A stretch of 47,293 nt of DNA from Pseudomonas fluorescens (GTDB lineage: Bacteria > Pseudomonadota > Gammaproteobacteria > Pseudomonadales > Pseudomonadaceae), in NCBI RefSeq assembly GCF_000968015.1, contig NZ_LACH01000034.1, positions 76,226 to 123,518 of the forward strand. Direction: 5' to 3'. The position numbers and the translations under genes were made by a program. The notes beneath the pieces are model-generated. The model worked only from the letters and a program-made list of their open reading frames with translations, was not told the DNA's origin and searched no databases. Shown here one piece after another: positions 1-8,392 of the stretch (positions are counted from its first letter, which is position 1; each line of letters starts with the position of its first letter).

Positions 1-52
1 CAAGCTCGCTCCCACAAGGATTGCGCTAAACCTGTGGGAGCGAGCTTGCTCC
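1..52. repeat. REP palindrome at window edge
   Basis: Two inverted arms, 1-19 and 31-48 (CCTGTGGGAGCGAGCTTG on the right), are separated by a 12-base loop. This is the 'GTGGGAGCGAGCTTGCTC' variant of the Pseudomonas REP core. It lies just upstream of the first gene and may be cut by the window boundary. Confidence 0.8.
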
Positions 53-170
53 GGGCGGCGTTCCGACGATGGCGTCGGCACTCGCATCGCCAACTCCCCG
101 TTCCCGTCACAATTTGTCTCATCTTCAGTTATGCTCGCCGTTCGTCGTGAATGCCGGAGCCACTGACCTT

Positions 171-563
171 ATGTCCCCCACCCGCCTGTTTGTCCCCCTC
201 GCCCTCTCCTTGCTGGCCGCGTGCGCCACGCAACCGAAACAGAACGTGACCGTGGAAAAACAAAGCGAATGCCCGGTAAAACTGCACAGCGGGCAAAACC
301 TGATCCTGACCCTGCCAAGCAACCCGACCACAGGTTACCGCTGGGCGATCCAGGATTCCGCCGGTGGCGTATTGCGCGCGCTCAGCCCCGAGGTCTACAG
401 CAATCCGGAAGACGTGGGGATCGTCGGCAGCGCCGGCCTCTCCACCTGGCGCTTCCAGTCCTTTGCCGCTGGCACGGGCCGTTTGCGCCTGACCTATTCA
501 CAACCATGGGCACCGGAAGTACCGGCAGTGGATACCTTCGACTGCGCGATCTCGGTTAACTGA
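171..563 (+). CDS. Chagasin-like (I42 family) protease inhibitor lipoprotein
   Basis: This 130-residue protein probably inhibits papain-type cysteine proteases in the periplasm. Its N-terminus is a lipoprotein signal ending in the lipobox LLAAC, with Cys18 as the lipidation site. The mature part carries the three loops known from chagasin inhibitors: NPTTG at residues 51-55, a glycine-rich GSAG at 86-89, and QPW at 111-113 in place of the usual RPW. An upstream in-frame start at 69 would hide the signal peptide, so the ATG at 171 is preferred. The next gene starts 2 bases after the stop, so the two are probably co-transcribed. The family is recognised from motifs; the target protease is unknown. 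Confidence 0.8.
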   Translation: MSPTRLFVPLALSLLAACATQPKQNVTVEKQSECPVKLHSGQNLILTLPSNPTTGYRWAIQDSAGGVLRALSPEVYSNPEDVGIVGSAGLSTWRFQSFAAGTGRLRLTYSQPWAPEVPAVDTFDCAISVN

Positions 564-565
564 TC

Positions 566-1201
566 GTGGGCTGGCTGATTCTGGCGCTGATGGGCGCGGT
601 GACGTTCCTCTACGGCGTCAGTGTGCATGCGGCGTTGCTCTGCCTGCTGGTCAAACCGCTGCCAGTATTGGCACTGCTCGGCTGGTTACACGACGCACCG
701 CCCAGCGAATATCGCCGCTGGATCAGCCTTGGATTGATTTTCTCCCTGCTCGGCGATGTGCTGCTGGCGTGGCCGGGGGATTTGTTTGTGTTCGGTCTCG
801 GGGCGTTTTTGGTTGCTCACTTGGCGTATCTGAAGGCCTATTTGAGCGATTGCCGGCGGGTGGCGCTGTTACCGCTGATCATCGCTTCAGGCGTCGGCGC
901 GGTGTTGTTGGGGATCTTGATTTCCAATGGGCTGGGCCCGTTGCTCATCCCGGTGATCGTCTACGGTCTGGCCATCAGCGCCATGCTTTGGCGCGCGCTG
1001 GCCCGGCTCGGCACTGACGTGCCCAAACGCTCGGCGCTGCTGGCGGCGGCAGGTGCGGTGGCGTTTGTGTTTTCGGACAGCGTGATTGGCATCGATCGAT
1101 TCGTTGCGCCGTTTCATGCCGCGCCTTACGTGATAATCCTCAGCTATTGGTTGGGGCAATGGGGGATTACGGCGTCGGCCTTTTCTCAAGAACAACGCTG
1201 A
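566..1201 (+). CDS. YhhN/TMEM86-family lysoplasmalogenase-like membrane protein
   Basis: This 211-residue protein is almost entirely hydrophobic, with about seven to eight membrane segments. It resembles the YhhN/TMEM86 family, whose characterised members hydrolyse the vinyl-ether bond of lysoplasmalogens. The C-terminal segment (PYVIILSYWLGQWGI) is typical of the family. The likely start is GTG at 566, 2 bases after the preceding inhibitor gene, which suggests translational coupling. The assignment rests on overall hydropathy and the C-terminal motif. Bacterial members may act on other lipids, so the substrate is open. Confidence 0.72.
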   Translation: MGWLILALMGAVTFLYGVSVHAALLCLLVKPLPVLALLGWLHDAPPSEYRRWISLGLIFSLLGDVLLAWPGDLFVFGLGAFLVAHLAYLKAYLSDCRRVALLPLIIASGVGAVLLGILISNGLGPLLIPVIVYGLAISAMLWRALARLGTDVPKRSALLAAAGAVAFVFSDSVIGIDRFVAPFHAAPYVIILSYWLGQWGITASAFSQEQR

Positions 1202-1205
1202 CCCC

Positions 1206-1314
1206 TGTGGCGAGGGAGCTTGCTCCCGCCCGACCGGGCTGGCGCACCAGTGCGCAGCGCTCGCCAGATTTGGGGCTGCTGCGCAGCCCAGCGGGAGCAA
1301 GCTCCCTCGCCACA
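1206..1314. repeat. Palindromic MITE-like repeat, GTGGCGAGGGAGC family
   Basis: Perfect 24-base inverted arms sit at 1206-1229 and 1291-1314 (TGTGGCGAGGGAGCTTGC and its complement). The core of each arm is itself palindromic (GGGAGCTTGCTCCC). The interior holds a small hairpin with CTGCTGCGCAG, which is also present in the element at 29203-29334. Confidence 0.8.
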
Positions 1315-1415
1315 ATGGATTGTCACTGTCCGCGCGGTTTATCAGACAACCCGCGCATCCCCCCGTCAATTTGGCTAAAATGCCAGCCTTTTCCACCTAT
1401 GCCGCTGGAACCGCC

Positions 1416-2159
1416 GTGAGCAAAGAACCCGATCGCCTTTTCGCCCAGCCTTTGGCCCAGGTGCCTGACTTCGCCTTTAACGAGGACGTGGTGCGGGTAT
1501 TCCCGGACATGATCAAGCGCTCGGTACCGGGTTATCCGACCATCGTTGAAAACCTTGGCGTGCTCGCCGCGCAGTTCGCCCAGCCCAACAGCGTGCTTTA
1601 CGACCTGGGTTCGTCTCTCGGCGCCGTGACTCAGGCCCTGCGCCGTCACGTACGCACCGACGGCTGCCGGGTGATCGCTGTGGATAACTCCGCGGCGATG
1701 GTTGAACGTTGCCGCGAGTACCTCAACGGTCAGGACTCGATGTTCCAGGAGTTGCTGCCGGTGGAAGTGATCGAAGGCGACATCCTTGCACTCGAATTCC
1801 AGCCAGCCTCGGTGGTGGCGCTGAACTTCACCCTGCAATTCATCGCCCCGGAGCAGCGCACGGCGTTGCTCTCGCGCATCCGCCAATCGCTGTTGCCCGG
1901 TGGCGCGCTGATTCTGTCGGAGAAGCTGCGCTTCAATGATCCGGACGAACACGCGCTGCTCACCGACCTGCACGTCGCGTTCAAACGCGCCAACGGCTAC
2001 AGCGAACTGGAAATCGCCCAGAAGCGCAGCGCCATTGAAAACGTCATGAAGCCCGACAGCCTCGAAGAACACCGCGAGCGCCTGTTGGCCGCCGGGTTCT
2101 CGAAAGTCGTGCCGTGGTTCCAGTGTCTTAACTTTGCCTCGTTGATTGCCTTGCCATGA
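1416..2159 (+). CDS. cmoA: Carboxy-S-adenosyl-L-methionine synthase CmoA
   Basis: CmoA converts S-adenosylmethionine and prephenate to carboxy-SAM, the carboxymethyl donor for cmo5U34 in tRNA anticodons. The 247-residue protein has a Rossmann SAM-binding motif (LYDLGSSLGAVTQAL) and the family sequence FAQPLAQVPDFAFNEDVVRVFPDMI near the N-terminus. The GTG start at 1416 gives the family N-terminus; an upstream TTG-led extension to 1320 runs into the repeat and is not supported. Its stop overlaps the cmoB start by 4 bases (ATGA), so the two enzymes of the pathway are translationally coupled. Confidence 0.96.
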   Translation: MSKEPDRLFAQPLAQVPDFAFNEDVVRVFPDMIKRSVPGYPTIVENLGVLAAQFAQPNSVLYDLGSSLGAVTQALRRHVRTDGCRVIAVDNSAAMVERCREYLNGQDSMFQELLPVEVIEGDILALEFQPASVVALNFTLQFIAPEQRTALLSRIRQSLLPGGALILSEKLRFNDPDEHALLTDLHVAFKRANGYSELEIAQKRSAIENVMKPDSLEEHRERLLAAGFSKVVPWFQCLNFASLIALP

Positions 2160-3112
2160 TTGATCTGTCCCCCCTCGCCCGCCGTCTGGCTGGCACCCCG
2201 CTGGCCGATTGGGCCAACACTCTGCAAGCTCAGCTCGACAAGAAAATGGAAAAGGGTCATGGCGACCTGGAGCGCTGGCAGAGTGCGCTGGATGCCTTGC
2301 CGAAAATTCAGCCGAGCGAAGTCGACTTGCTCAATGGTCTGACGCTAGACACCGATTGCGATGACGAAACCCGCGTGCAAATGCGCACTGCGCTGATGGG
2401 TTTGTCGCCATGGCGCAAAGGACCGTTCGATCTGTTTGGTGTGCATGTCGACACTGAATGGCGCTCGGACTGGAAGTGGTCGCGGGTTGCACCGCATCTG
2501 GATCTGAAGGGCAAGCGCATCCTCGATGTCGGCTGCGGCAATGGCTACTACATGTGGCGCATGCTCGGCGCGGGGGCCGACAGCGTGATCGGCGTCGATC
2601 CTAACTGGCTGTTCTTCTGCCAGTTCCAGGCAGTGCAGCGTTACTTGTCCGAGCCCAATGCCTGGCACCTGCCGTTCCCTTTCGAAGACCTGCCGCCGAA
2701 CCTGGAAGGCTTTGACACGGTGTTTTCCATGGGCGTGTTTTATCACCGTCGTTCACCGATCGAACATTTGCTGGCGCTGAAGGATTGCCTGGTCAAGGGC
2801 GGCGAACTGGTGCTGGAGACCCTGGTGATCGAGGGCGATCAGCAGCAAGTATTGGTGCCGGAAGACCGTTACGCGCAGATGCGAAACGTGTGGTTCCTGC
2901 CGTCGGTGCCGGCGCTGGAATTGTGGCTGCGCCGGGCAGGGTTCACTGATGTTCGTTGTGTGGACGTGAGCGTGACGACGGTCGAGGAACAGCGCGGGAC
3001 CGAGTGGATGAAGTATCAGTCGTTGAGCGATTTCCTTGACCCGGAAGATCACAGCAAGACGGTTGAAGGGCTGCCGGCGCCGATGCGCGCCGTGATCGTC
3101 GCCCGTAAGTAA
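2156..3112 (+). CDS. cmoB: tRNA U34 carboxymethyltransferase CmoB
   Basis: CmoB transfers the carboxymethyl group of carboxy-SAM to 5-hydroxyuridine at tRNA position 34, widening wobble decoding. At 318 residues the length is normal for the family. The cofactor motif ILDVGCGNGYYMWRM lies near residues 122-136, and MGVFYHRRSPIEHL is also typical of CmoB. The gene overlaps the cmoA stop by 4 bases. It is followed by a REPIN that separates it from the convergent tadA. Confidence 0.96.
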   Translation: MIDLSPLARRLAGTPLADWANTLQAQLDKKMEKGHGDLERWQSALDALPKIQPSEVDLLNGLTLDTDCDDETRVQMRTALMGLSPWRKGPFDLFGVHVDTEWRSDWKWSRVAPHLDLKGKRILDVGCGNGYYMWRMLGAGADSVIGVDPNWLFFCQFQAVQRYLSEPNAWHLPFPFEDLPPNLEGFDTVFSMGVFYHRRSPIEHLLALKDCLVKGGELVLETLVIEGDQQQVLVPEDRYAQMRNVWFLPSVPALELWLRRAGFTDVRCVDVSVTTVEEQRGTEWMKYQSLSDFLDPEDHSKTVEGLPAPMRAVIVARK

Positions 3113-3135
3113 ATCTATCAAACACCGCATAACCC

Positions 3136-3224
3136 TGTAGGAGTGAGCCTGCTCGCGATAGCGGTCTGACAGTCACATCAATATTGACTGTCAGACCGCT
3201 ATCGCGAGCAGGCTCACTCCTACA
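3136..3224. repeat. REPIN with 40-bp perfect arms
   Basis: Arms 3136-3175 and 3185-3224 are exact reverse complements over 40 bases around a 9-base loop. The outer core is TGTAGGAGTGAGCCTGCTC. It lies between the convergent genes cmoB and tadA. It has no U-tract, so it is a REPIN rather than a classical terminator, although the hairpin may shield 3' ends. Confidence 0.9.
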
Positions 3225-3237
3225 TTGGGCTTTGTGT

Positions 3238-3735
3238 TTATTCAGTGGGTTTCGCGCGCCTGGCCTTGAAGAACTCGCTCAACACCGCCCCGCACTCCTC
3301 CGCCAACACCCCGCCTTCGTACAGCACCCGGTGATTCAAAAAGCCCTGGGTAAAAAACTGCCCCTGACTCTGCACAATTCCAGCCTTCGGCTCCAGCGCC
3401 CCATACACCACCCGCGCAATCCGCGAATGCACGATCAACCCGGCGCACATGCTGCACGGCTCAAGCGTCACGTACAGCGTGCTGCCGGGCAGGCGATAGT
3501 TGCTGGCCGCCAACGCCGCCGCGCGGATCGCGACCATCTCGGCGTGAGCACTCGGGTCATTGCCGCTGATCGGGCAATTGAAACCCCGGCCAATGATTTC
3601 ACCGTCCTGCACCAGCACCGCGCCCACCGGCACTTCACCCAGCGCCGCGCCTTGGGCAGCCAGGGCCAGGGCCTCGCGCATGAAGTCACGGTCACGGCTG
3701 CGGTCGATGATTGCTGTCGGGCGTATCTGACGCAT
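3238..3735 (-). CDS. tadA: tRNA-specific adenosine deaminase TadA
   Basis: TadA deaminates A34 to inosine in tRNA-Arg(ACG). The 165-residue protein shows the cytidine/deoxycytidylate deaminase zinc site: H64-A65-E66 (His ligand and catalytic Glu) and P93-C94-x-x-C97. The ATG at 3735 overlaps the stop of the upstream multicopper oxidase gene by one base (TAATG), so it is probably translated by re-initiation from that transcript. Essential in most bacteria. Confidence 0.96.
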   Translation of the reverse strand: MRQIRPTAIIDRSRDRDFMREALALAAQGAALGEVPVGAVLVQDGEIIGRGFNCPISGNDPSAHAEMVAIRAAALAASNYRLPGSTLYVTLEPCSMCAGLIVHSRIARVVYGALEPKAGIVQSQGQFFTQGFLNHRVLYEGGVLAEECGAVLSEFFKARRAKPTE

Positions 3736-5111
3736 TACGCCACCTCGATGGCGGCCATCAGGCCGGTTTCCATGTGATCGATCACATGACAGTGGAACAT
3801 CCAGATCCCCGGGTTATCCGCCACCAGCGCCACTTGCGCGCGCTCGTTTTTGCCCAGCAAGTAGGTGTCAGTGAAGTACGGGATGACCTTGTGCCGGTTC
3901 GAGGCGATGACCTTGAAACTCATGCCATGCAGGTGAATCGGGTGTTGATACTGAGTCATGTTCTTCAATTCGAAAATGTAGCTCTTGCCCTTCTCGAGCT
4001 TGGCAATCGGGCGGTCGGCGCAGGTTTTGTCGGTGATGTCCCAGGCCTTGCCGTTGATCTGCCACAGGCTCGGCGGCTTGCCATTGTCGACATTCACCGA
4101 CACCGAGCCTACCCATTCGAAATTGAAGTTGAGTTTCTCGGCATTGGCCAGGTCCGGCTCGGCCACCGGGTTGGCGGGCAGCGCGGGCGGCCATTCGGTT
4201 GGTGCATCGGTGTTCGCCACCGAACGGAATGTGCCCAGTCGTACCGGGCCGTTGCGCAGGGACAGCTCTTCACCGGCCGGCGGTGCCTTGATCGCCAGGC
4301 AAATACGCATGCCCGGACCGAGCCAGTATTCCTTGCCCAACGGGCGCGGTTCGATGGGGTTGCCGTCCAGCGCATAGATCTGCGCTTCGACGCCAGGAAT
4401 GTTGAGTCGGTAGGTCAGGGTGTTATCGAGATTGAGCAGGCGCACCCGGGTGATCTGCCCGGCGGGCAAGTCGATCACCGCTTGCGAGACGCCATTGATC
4501 GTCGACAGGCGCCCCGCCGTGCCACCACGGGCCGCTTCGCGAGGAACGCTGAACGCGACAAAAGCGCCCTCTTCATCGACGTGCCAGCTCTTGAGGCTCA
4601 AGGTCTTTTCGTACTTGAAACCGGTAGGCTCGCGCTCTTCGATGATCAACGGGCCGACCAGCCCGCGACCGAGCTCTTCGCTGCTGTTCACATGCGGGTG
4701 ATACCAGTAGCTGCCGGCGTCGGGCACGCGGAATTTGTAGTCGAAGTATTCGCCCGGCAGCACTGGAAGCTGCGAGACGTAGGGCACGCCGTCCATTTCC
4801 AGCGGCAGGCGGATGCCGTGCCAGTGAATGGTGGTGGCGACCGGCAGGTGGTTGATGAAACGCACCCGCAACCATTCGCCCTGACGCACGCGCAACTCGG
4901 TGCCCGGCGCCGACGGGCCGAACGCCCAGGCTTCGGTCTTGTGCCCGGCCACCAGCTCGACGTCCAGCGGTGCGGCGATCAGCTCGTAGTCGTGGCCCGC
5001 GTCGGCGTCGGCCATCTTGCCCAACCAGTACCGCGACGCGCCCCCCGCTCCGACACCAACGACAACAAGACCGGCCAGGCCACCGAGGATTTGGCGACGG
5101 GTAAAGGACAT
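3735..5111 (-). CDS. Tat-exported multicopper oxidase
   Basis: This 458-residue periplasmic laccase-type oxidase couples one-electron oxidation of a substrate or metal to four-electron reduction of O2. It has a twin-arginine signal (TRRQILGG, residues 4-11). All four copper motifs are present: HWHG at 96-99, YHPH with H138/H140, HPIHLHG with H390/H393/H395, and HCHVIDH with C441, H442 and H446. Five residues after H446, where CueO has its axial Met, this protein has Leu451. It lacks the Met-rich copper-handling insertions of CueO and CopA. Orthologues sit next to tadA in other pseudomonads; the substrate is unknown. Confidence 0.9.
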   Translation of the reverse strand: MSFTRRQILGGLAGLVVVGVGAGGASRYWLGKMADADAGHDYELIAAPLDVELVAGHKTEAWAFGPSAPGTELRVRQGEWLRVRFINHLPVATTIHWHGIRLPLEMDGVPYVSQLPVLPGEYFDYKFRVPDAGSYWYHPHVNSSEELGRGLVGPLIIEEREPTGFKYEKTLSLKSWHVDEEGAFVAFSVPREAARGGTAGRLSTINGVSQAVIDLPAGQITRVRLLNLDNTLTYRLNIPGVEAQIYALDGNPIEPRPLGKEYWLGPGMRICLAIKAPPAGEELSLRNGPVRLGTFRSVANTDAPTEWPPALPANPVAEPDLANAEKLNFNFEWVGSVSVNVDNGKPPSLWQINGKAWDITDKTCADRPIAKLEKGKSYIFELKNMTQYQHPIHLHGMSFKVIASNRHKVIPYFTDTYLLGKNERAQVALVADNPGIWMFHCHVIDHMETGLMAAIEVA

Positions 5112-5223
5112 GAACTCAACTACCTCTCGTATCAGCGACAGGCGCGGGGGCCTGCAAAAGGCGAATACGATACACCTGCGGATGAGAAACAGTAAGGGTG
5201 GGGTGGCGGATGGCCGCAGAGGC

Positions 5224-5387
5224 CACCCCTCACCCTAACCCTCTCCCCAGGGGGTAGAGGGGACTGACCGAGGTGTTCTTAGAGCTACATCGACCTGAAA
5301 AATCGAGTCGAACTCAGGTTTGAAAAGCTTGAAGATCTGCTCCCTTTCCCCCTCTCCCCTCTGGGGAGAGGGCTGGGGTGAGGGGTG
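5224..5387. repeat. CCCTCACCC...GGGTGAGGG palindromic repeat
   Basis: Inverted arms at 5224-5248 and 5363-5387 match with two differences (left CACCCCTCACCCTAACCC, right GGGCTGGGGTGAGGGGTG). They enclose about 115 bases without a gene. This is a widespread proteobacterial palindromic repeat and a different family from the REPINs. It fills the 294-base gap between the PTS locus and the multicopper oxidase. No clear promoter for the oxidase was identified here. Confidence 0.75.
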
Positions 5388-5405
5388 GATCTTGAATCTA
5401 ATCAA

Positions 5406-5705
5406 CTAGCGTCCGGCAACCACCGACCCCATCAACAAATGCACAACGCCTTCGTCCAGCGTCATGACTCCCGGCAAACCGGCCCTATTTAAAGCCTGCC
5501 GATCCATTCTTGCCACATCCCGCAACTCCACCCGCACCCGGGTCAGCGCCACAGGCTGCTGCGACTTCAGGTTATCCACTCCGCCCAGTGCGGCGACGAT
5601 ATCTGGCGCCAGACCAGAAACAGGCTGAGCAACCACCTTCGGCTCATCCACCACCAGATCCGGGGTCAACGCTTTCCAGAACGCCCGCTGCATTTTCTCG
5701 AACAT
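5406..5705 (-). CDS. Degenerate PTS EIIB-domain protein lacking the active-site cysteine
   Basis: This 99-residue protein resembles the EIIB domain of glucose/sucrose/trehalose permeases: ALGGVDNL at residues 39-46 and the strand-turn TRVRVELRD at 55-63. In the intact EIIB of TreP in this locus the equivalent sequence is HCVTRLR, with a phosphorylated Cys. Here the Cys position is Ala53. It therefore cannot accept phosphate in the usual way. It begins 2 bases after the EIIA-HPr-EI gene ends and is the last gene of the trehalose-PTS run. It could be a regulatory or scaffolding pseudo-EIIB. That role is inference; the sequence shows only the fold and the missing residue. Confidence 0.75.
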   Translation of the reverse strand: MFEKMQRAFWKALTPDLVVDEPKVVAQPVSGLAPDIVAALGGVDNLKSQQPVALTRVRVELRDVARMDRQALNRAGLPGVMTLDEGVVHLLMGSVVAGR

Positions 5706-5707
5706 GC

Positions 5708-8236
5708 TCAGTTCTCCAGTACCAGTGAAGTATCGACCGTCGCCTCGTGATACAGCCGCAACGCCTCGCGCACTTGCTCGGCGCTTTCCAGGCCCAGCAC
5801 TTGCTGGGCGATGGCCTGGCAGTCCGCCAGATCCACTTCGCGAACCGCCGCCTTGATCGCCGGAATCAACGGCACGCTCACCGACAGTTCATCCACCCCA
5901 AGTCCCAGCAACAACGGCACCGCCAGCGTTTCCGACGCCATGGCGCCACACACACCGACCCATTTGCCATGGGCGTGGGCGGCCTTCACGGTGCTGGCGA
6001 TCAAACGCAGCACCGACGGATGAAAACTGTCGGCCTGACTGGCCAGGCGCGGATGATCGCGGTCCATGGCCAGGGTGTATTGGGTCAGGTCGTTGGTGCC
6101 GATCGAGAAGAAATCCACTTCAGGCGCAAACAGGTCGGCCATCAGGGCCGCTGCCGGCACTTCGATCATGATCCCCAGTTTCGGCAGCTCGGTAAGTCCC
6201 AAGGCCAGCGCCTCTTCCTCAAGCAGCTGCCGGGCCTGTCGCAACTCCGACAGCTGCGTGACCATGGGCAACATGATGTGCAGACGGGCCAGCCCGGCGC
6301 AGCTCAGGATCGCCTTGAACTGATCGCGCAACAGCTGCGGGCGCTCCAGGCACAAACGAATCCCGCGCATGCCGAGGAAAGGGTTGGTTTCGCTGTCCAT
6401 CGGCACGTAGGCCAACGGTTTGTCGCCGCCGACATCCAGTGTGCGCACCACCAGATTGCGCGTCGGCCCGAGTACTTTGGCGATGGCGCTGTAGGTTGAT
6501 GTTTGCTCGTCATGGCTCGGCGCATGATTGCGATCCAGATAAAGAAACTCCGAACGCAACAAGCCGACGCCCTCGCCTCCCAGTGCCACGGCCTGCTCCG
6601 CTTCAGCCAGCGAGGCGATATTGGCCGTCACTTCAAAATGGTGACCATCGCGGGTACAAGCCGCCAACGCCGCGTGCGCCAACTCATGTTGATGGCGCTT
6701 CTGCTGGCGCTGACGATTGGCTTGCAGCTGCTCGATGGCCGCCAGATCCGGGGCCAGATGCAGCTCGCCCTTGTCGGCATCGAGCAATACTTGGGTGCCG
6801 TTGGCCAGCCCCAGCACCTGAACGGGCAACCCGCAGATCGCCGGTAAACCGGACGCCCGCGCGAGGATCGCGACGTGGCTGGTAGCGCCGCCACCGACCG
6901 TGGCGAACCCCAGTACCTTGCGGGTATCGAGCCCGGCGGTCTGTGATGGCGTCAGTTGTTCGGCGATCAGGATCGCCCCTTCAGGCAGCGCCATCGCCTG
7001 ATCCTGTACGCCGAGGATCAGCTTGAGTACTCGCTGGCCGACATCGGCCAGGTCCGCCGCCCGTTCCGCCAGCAAGACGTTGCCCAGGCTTTTGAACAGG
7101 GTTGCCACCGACTCGGTGGCCGCGCGCCAGGCGAACCCGGCACTTTTGCCTTCGATGATCAGCGCATCGGCCTGATCCAGCAGACTCGGGTCTTCAAGCA
7201 GTTCCTGATGCGCCTTGAAAATCTCTGCCTGGGCATCCCCGGTGGCGTTGTCACGCAGCTGCTGCAAGGCCAGCACCGCTAGGGCCAAGGCCCGAGACAG
7301 ATGCGCTCGCTCAAGCTGCGGACCGACGCCGAACTCGCTCACTTCAAGTGTTTGCTCGGCGATCTGCACAACTTGGCCAAACGCCGAACCCGCCGAGGCA
7401 CAGACTCCGCGCAAAACCTTTAGCGATGAAGCTTCAACCGTCTCAACTTCTGCCATCGCGGCGACCGTCTCGCCACACCCGGCGGTCAGCAGTTCGGCCA
7501 GCGTCTTGATCGCCGCTTCAGCATCCGGGCCGGCCGCGCTGACTTGCACAACGTCACCGTGAGCCGTCTGCAACGCCATGATCGCCACCAGGGATTTCGC
7601 GTTCGCACTCTCTTGCTGTTTATGCAGGTAGATGCTCGCCGAAAAACCTTTCGCCGCCTGAGCGAATACCGCTGCCGGTCGGGCGTGCAAACCGTTCGGG
7701 TTGGCGAGTGTCACCGGTTTGGAAAACAGTGCTTCGCCCTCTTCCGCCACCGGCTCATCGGTTGTCCGCTCGGTGGAATTCAAGCTCAGTAGCGGCTGGC
7801 CACTGTCTACCAAACCGGTTTCCGGTGTCAGCCAAGTGAACGGCTCACCGCTGACCACCAGCATCAACGTCAGCAGGCTGCGGGCATTCAAAGCAATAAA
7901 ATCGGCATCGAATTCGATCAACGCCTGCCCAACGTCAACCTGCTGGCCCTCCTCCACCAACCGCGTGAACCCCTTCCCCGCCAGGTTCACCGTGTCGAGG
8001 CCGATGTGCATCAACACCTGCACACCATTTTCGCCGGTGATGCTGATCGCATGCCCGCTGGCCTGCACATTGCTGACAACCCCTGCCAACGGCGCGCACA
8101 ACGTCGTTGAAGTCGGATCGATGCACACACCATCGCCGATCACGCGGCTGGAAAACACCGGATCGGGCACAAGCTCCAGTGGCATCAATACGCCGGACAG
8201 GGGCGCGTGCAGTTGCAATTGTTGGGGTGTGGCCAT
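5708..8236 (-). CDS. Fused PTS EIIA(Glc)-HPr-Enzyme I phosphotransferase
   Basis: This 842-residue cytoplasmic protein carries the whole PTS phosphate relay except EIIBC. The EIIA(Glc/Crr) domain spans about 1-150, with H62 and the phospho-acceptor H77 in MHIGLDTV. The HPr domain spans about 172-255, with H184 in NGLHARPAA. Enzyme I spans about 272-842, with H454 in GGGATSHVAILAR, the DVGGDKPL loop and a catalytic Cys in VGVCGAMASE. It can take phosphate from PEP and pass it to the EIIB domain of TreP, which has no EIIA of its own. Such NagF-type fusions are known in Pseudomonas GlcNAc and trehalose systems. The start ATG is at 8236, and the gene ends 2 bases before the small EIIB-like gene. 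Confidence 0.93.
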   Translation of the reverse strand: MATPQQLQLHAPLSGVLMPLELVPDPVFSSRVIGDGVCIDPTSTTLCAPLAGVVSNVQASGHAISITGENGVQVLMHIGLDTVNLAGKGFTRLVEEGQQVDVGQALIEFDADFIALNARSLLTLMLVVSGEPFTWLTPETGLVDSGQPLLSLNSTERTTDEPVAEEGEALFSKPVTLANPNGLHARPAAVFAQAAKGFSASIYLHKQQESANAKSLVAIMALQTAHGDVVQVSAAGPDAEAAIKTLAELLTAGCGETVAAMAEVETVEASSLKVLRGVCASAGSAFGQVVQIAEQTLEVSEFGVGPQLERAHLSRALALAVLALQQLRDNATGDAQAEIFKAHQELLEDPSLLDQADALIIEGKSAGFAWRAATESVATLFKSLGNVLLAERAADLADVGQRVLKLILGVQDQAMALPEGAILIAEQLTPSQTAGLDTRKVLGFATVGGGATSHVAILARASGLPAICGLPVQVLGLANGTQVLLDADKGELHLAPDLAAIEQLQANRQRQQKRHQHELAHAALAACTRDGHHFEVTANIASLAEAEQAVALGGEGVGLLRSEFLYLDRNHAPSHDEQTSTYSAIAKVLGPTRNLVVRTLDVGGDKPLAYVPMDSETNPFLGMRGIRLCLERPQLLRDQFKAILSCAGLARLHIMLPMVTQLSELRQARQLLEEEALALGLTELPKLGIMIEVPAAALMADLFAPEVDFFSIGTNDLTQYTLAMDRDHPRLASQADSFHPSVLRLIASTVKAAHAHGKWVGVCGAMASETLAVPLLLGLGVDELSVSVPLIPAIKAAVREVDLADCQAIAQQVLGLESAEQVREALRLYHEATVDTSLVLEN

Positions 8237-8290
8237 GACGTCACCTGCTGTTTTGTTCTGTATATAGGACGCTGGGATGTTGCGGTACCC

Positions 8291-8381
8291 GTAGGAGCTG
8301 CCGAAGGCTGCGATCTTTTGGCGACTTCAAGTGCGCTAAAGATCAAAAGATCAAAAGATCGCAGCCTGCGGCAGCTCCTAC
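8291..8381. repeat. GTAGGAGCTGCCGAAGGCTGCGATC-family palindrome
   Basis: The left arm 8291-8320 begins GTAGGAGCTGCCGAAGGC. The right arm 8352-8381 is its complement with one change. A short direct repeat of GATCAAAA precedes the right arm. It is the same family as the element at 20415-20509. It lies inside the trehalose-PTS run, between lamB and the fusion gene, so it should be in the mRNA and could affect its stability. Confidence 0.85.
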
Positions 8382-8392
8382 AGTGTGTGGCG

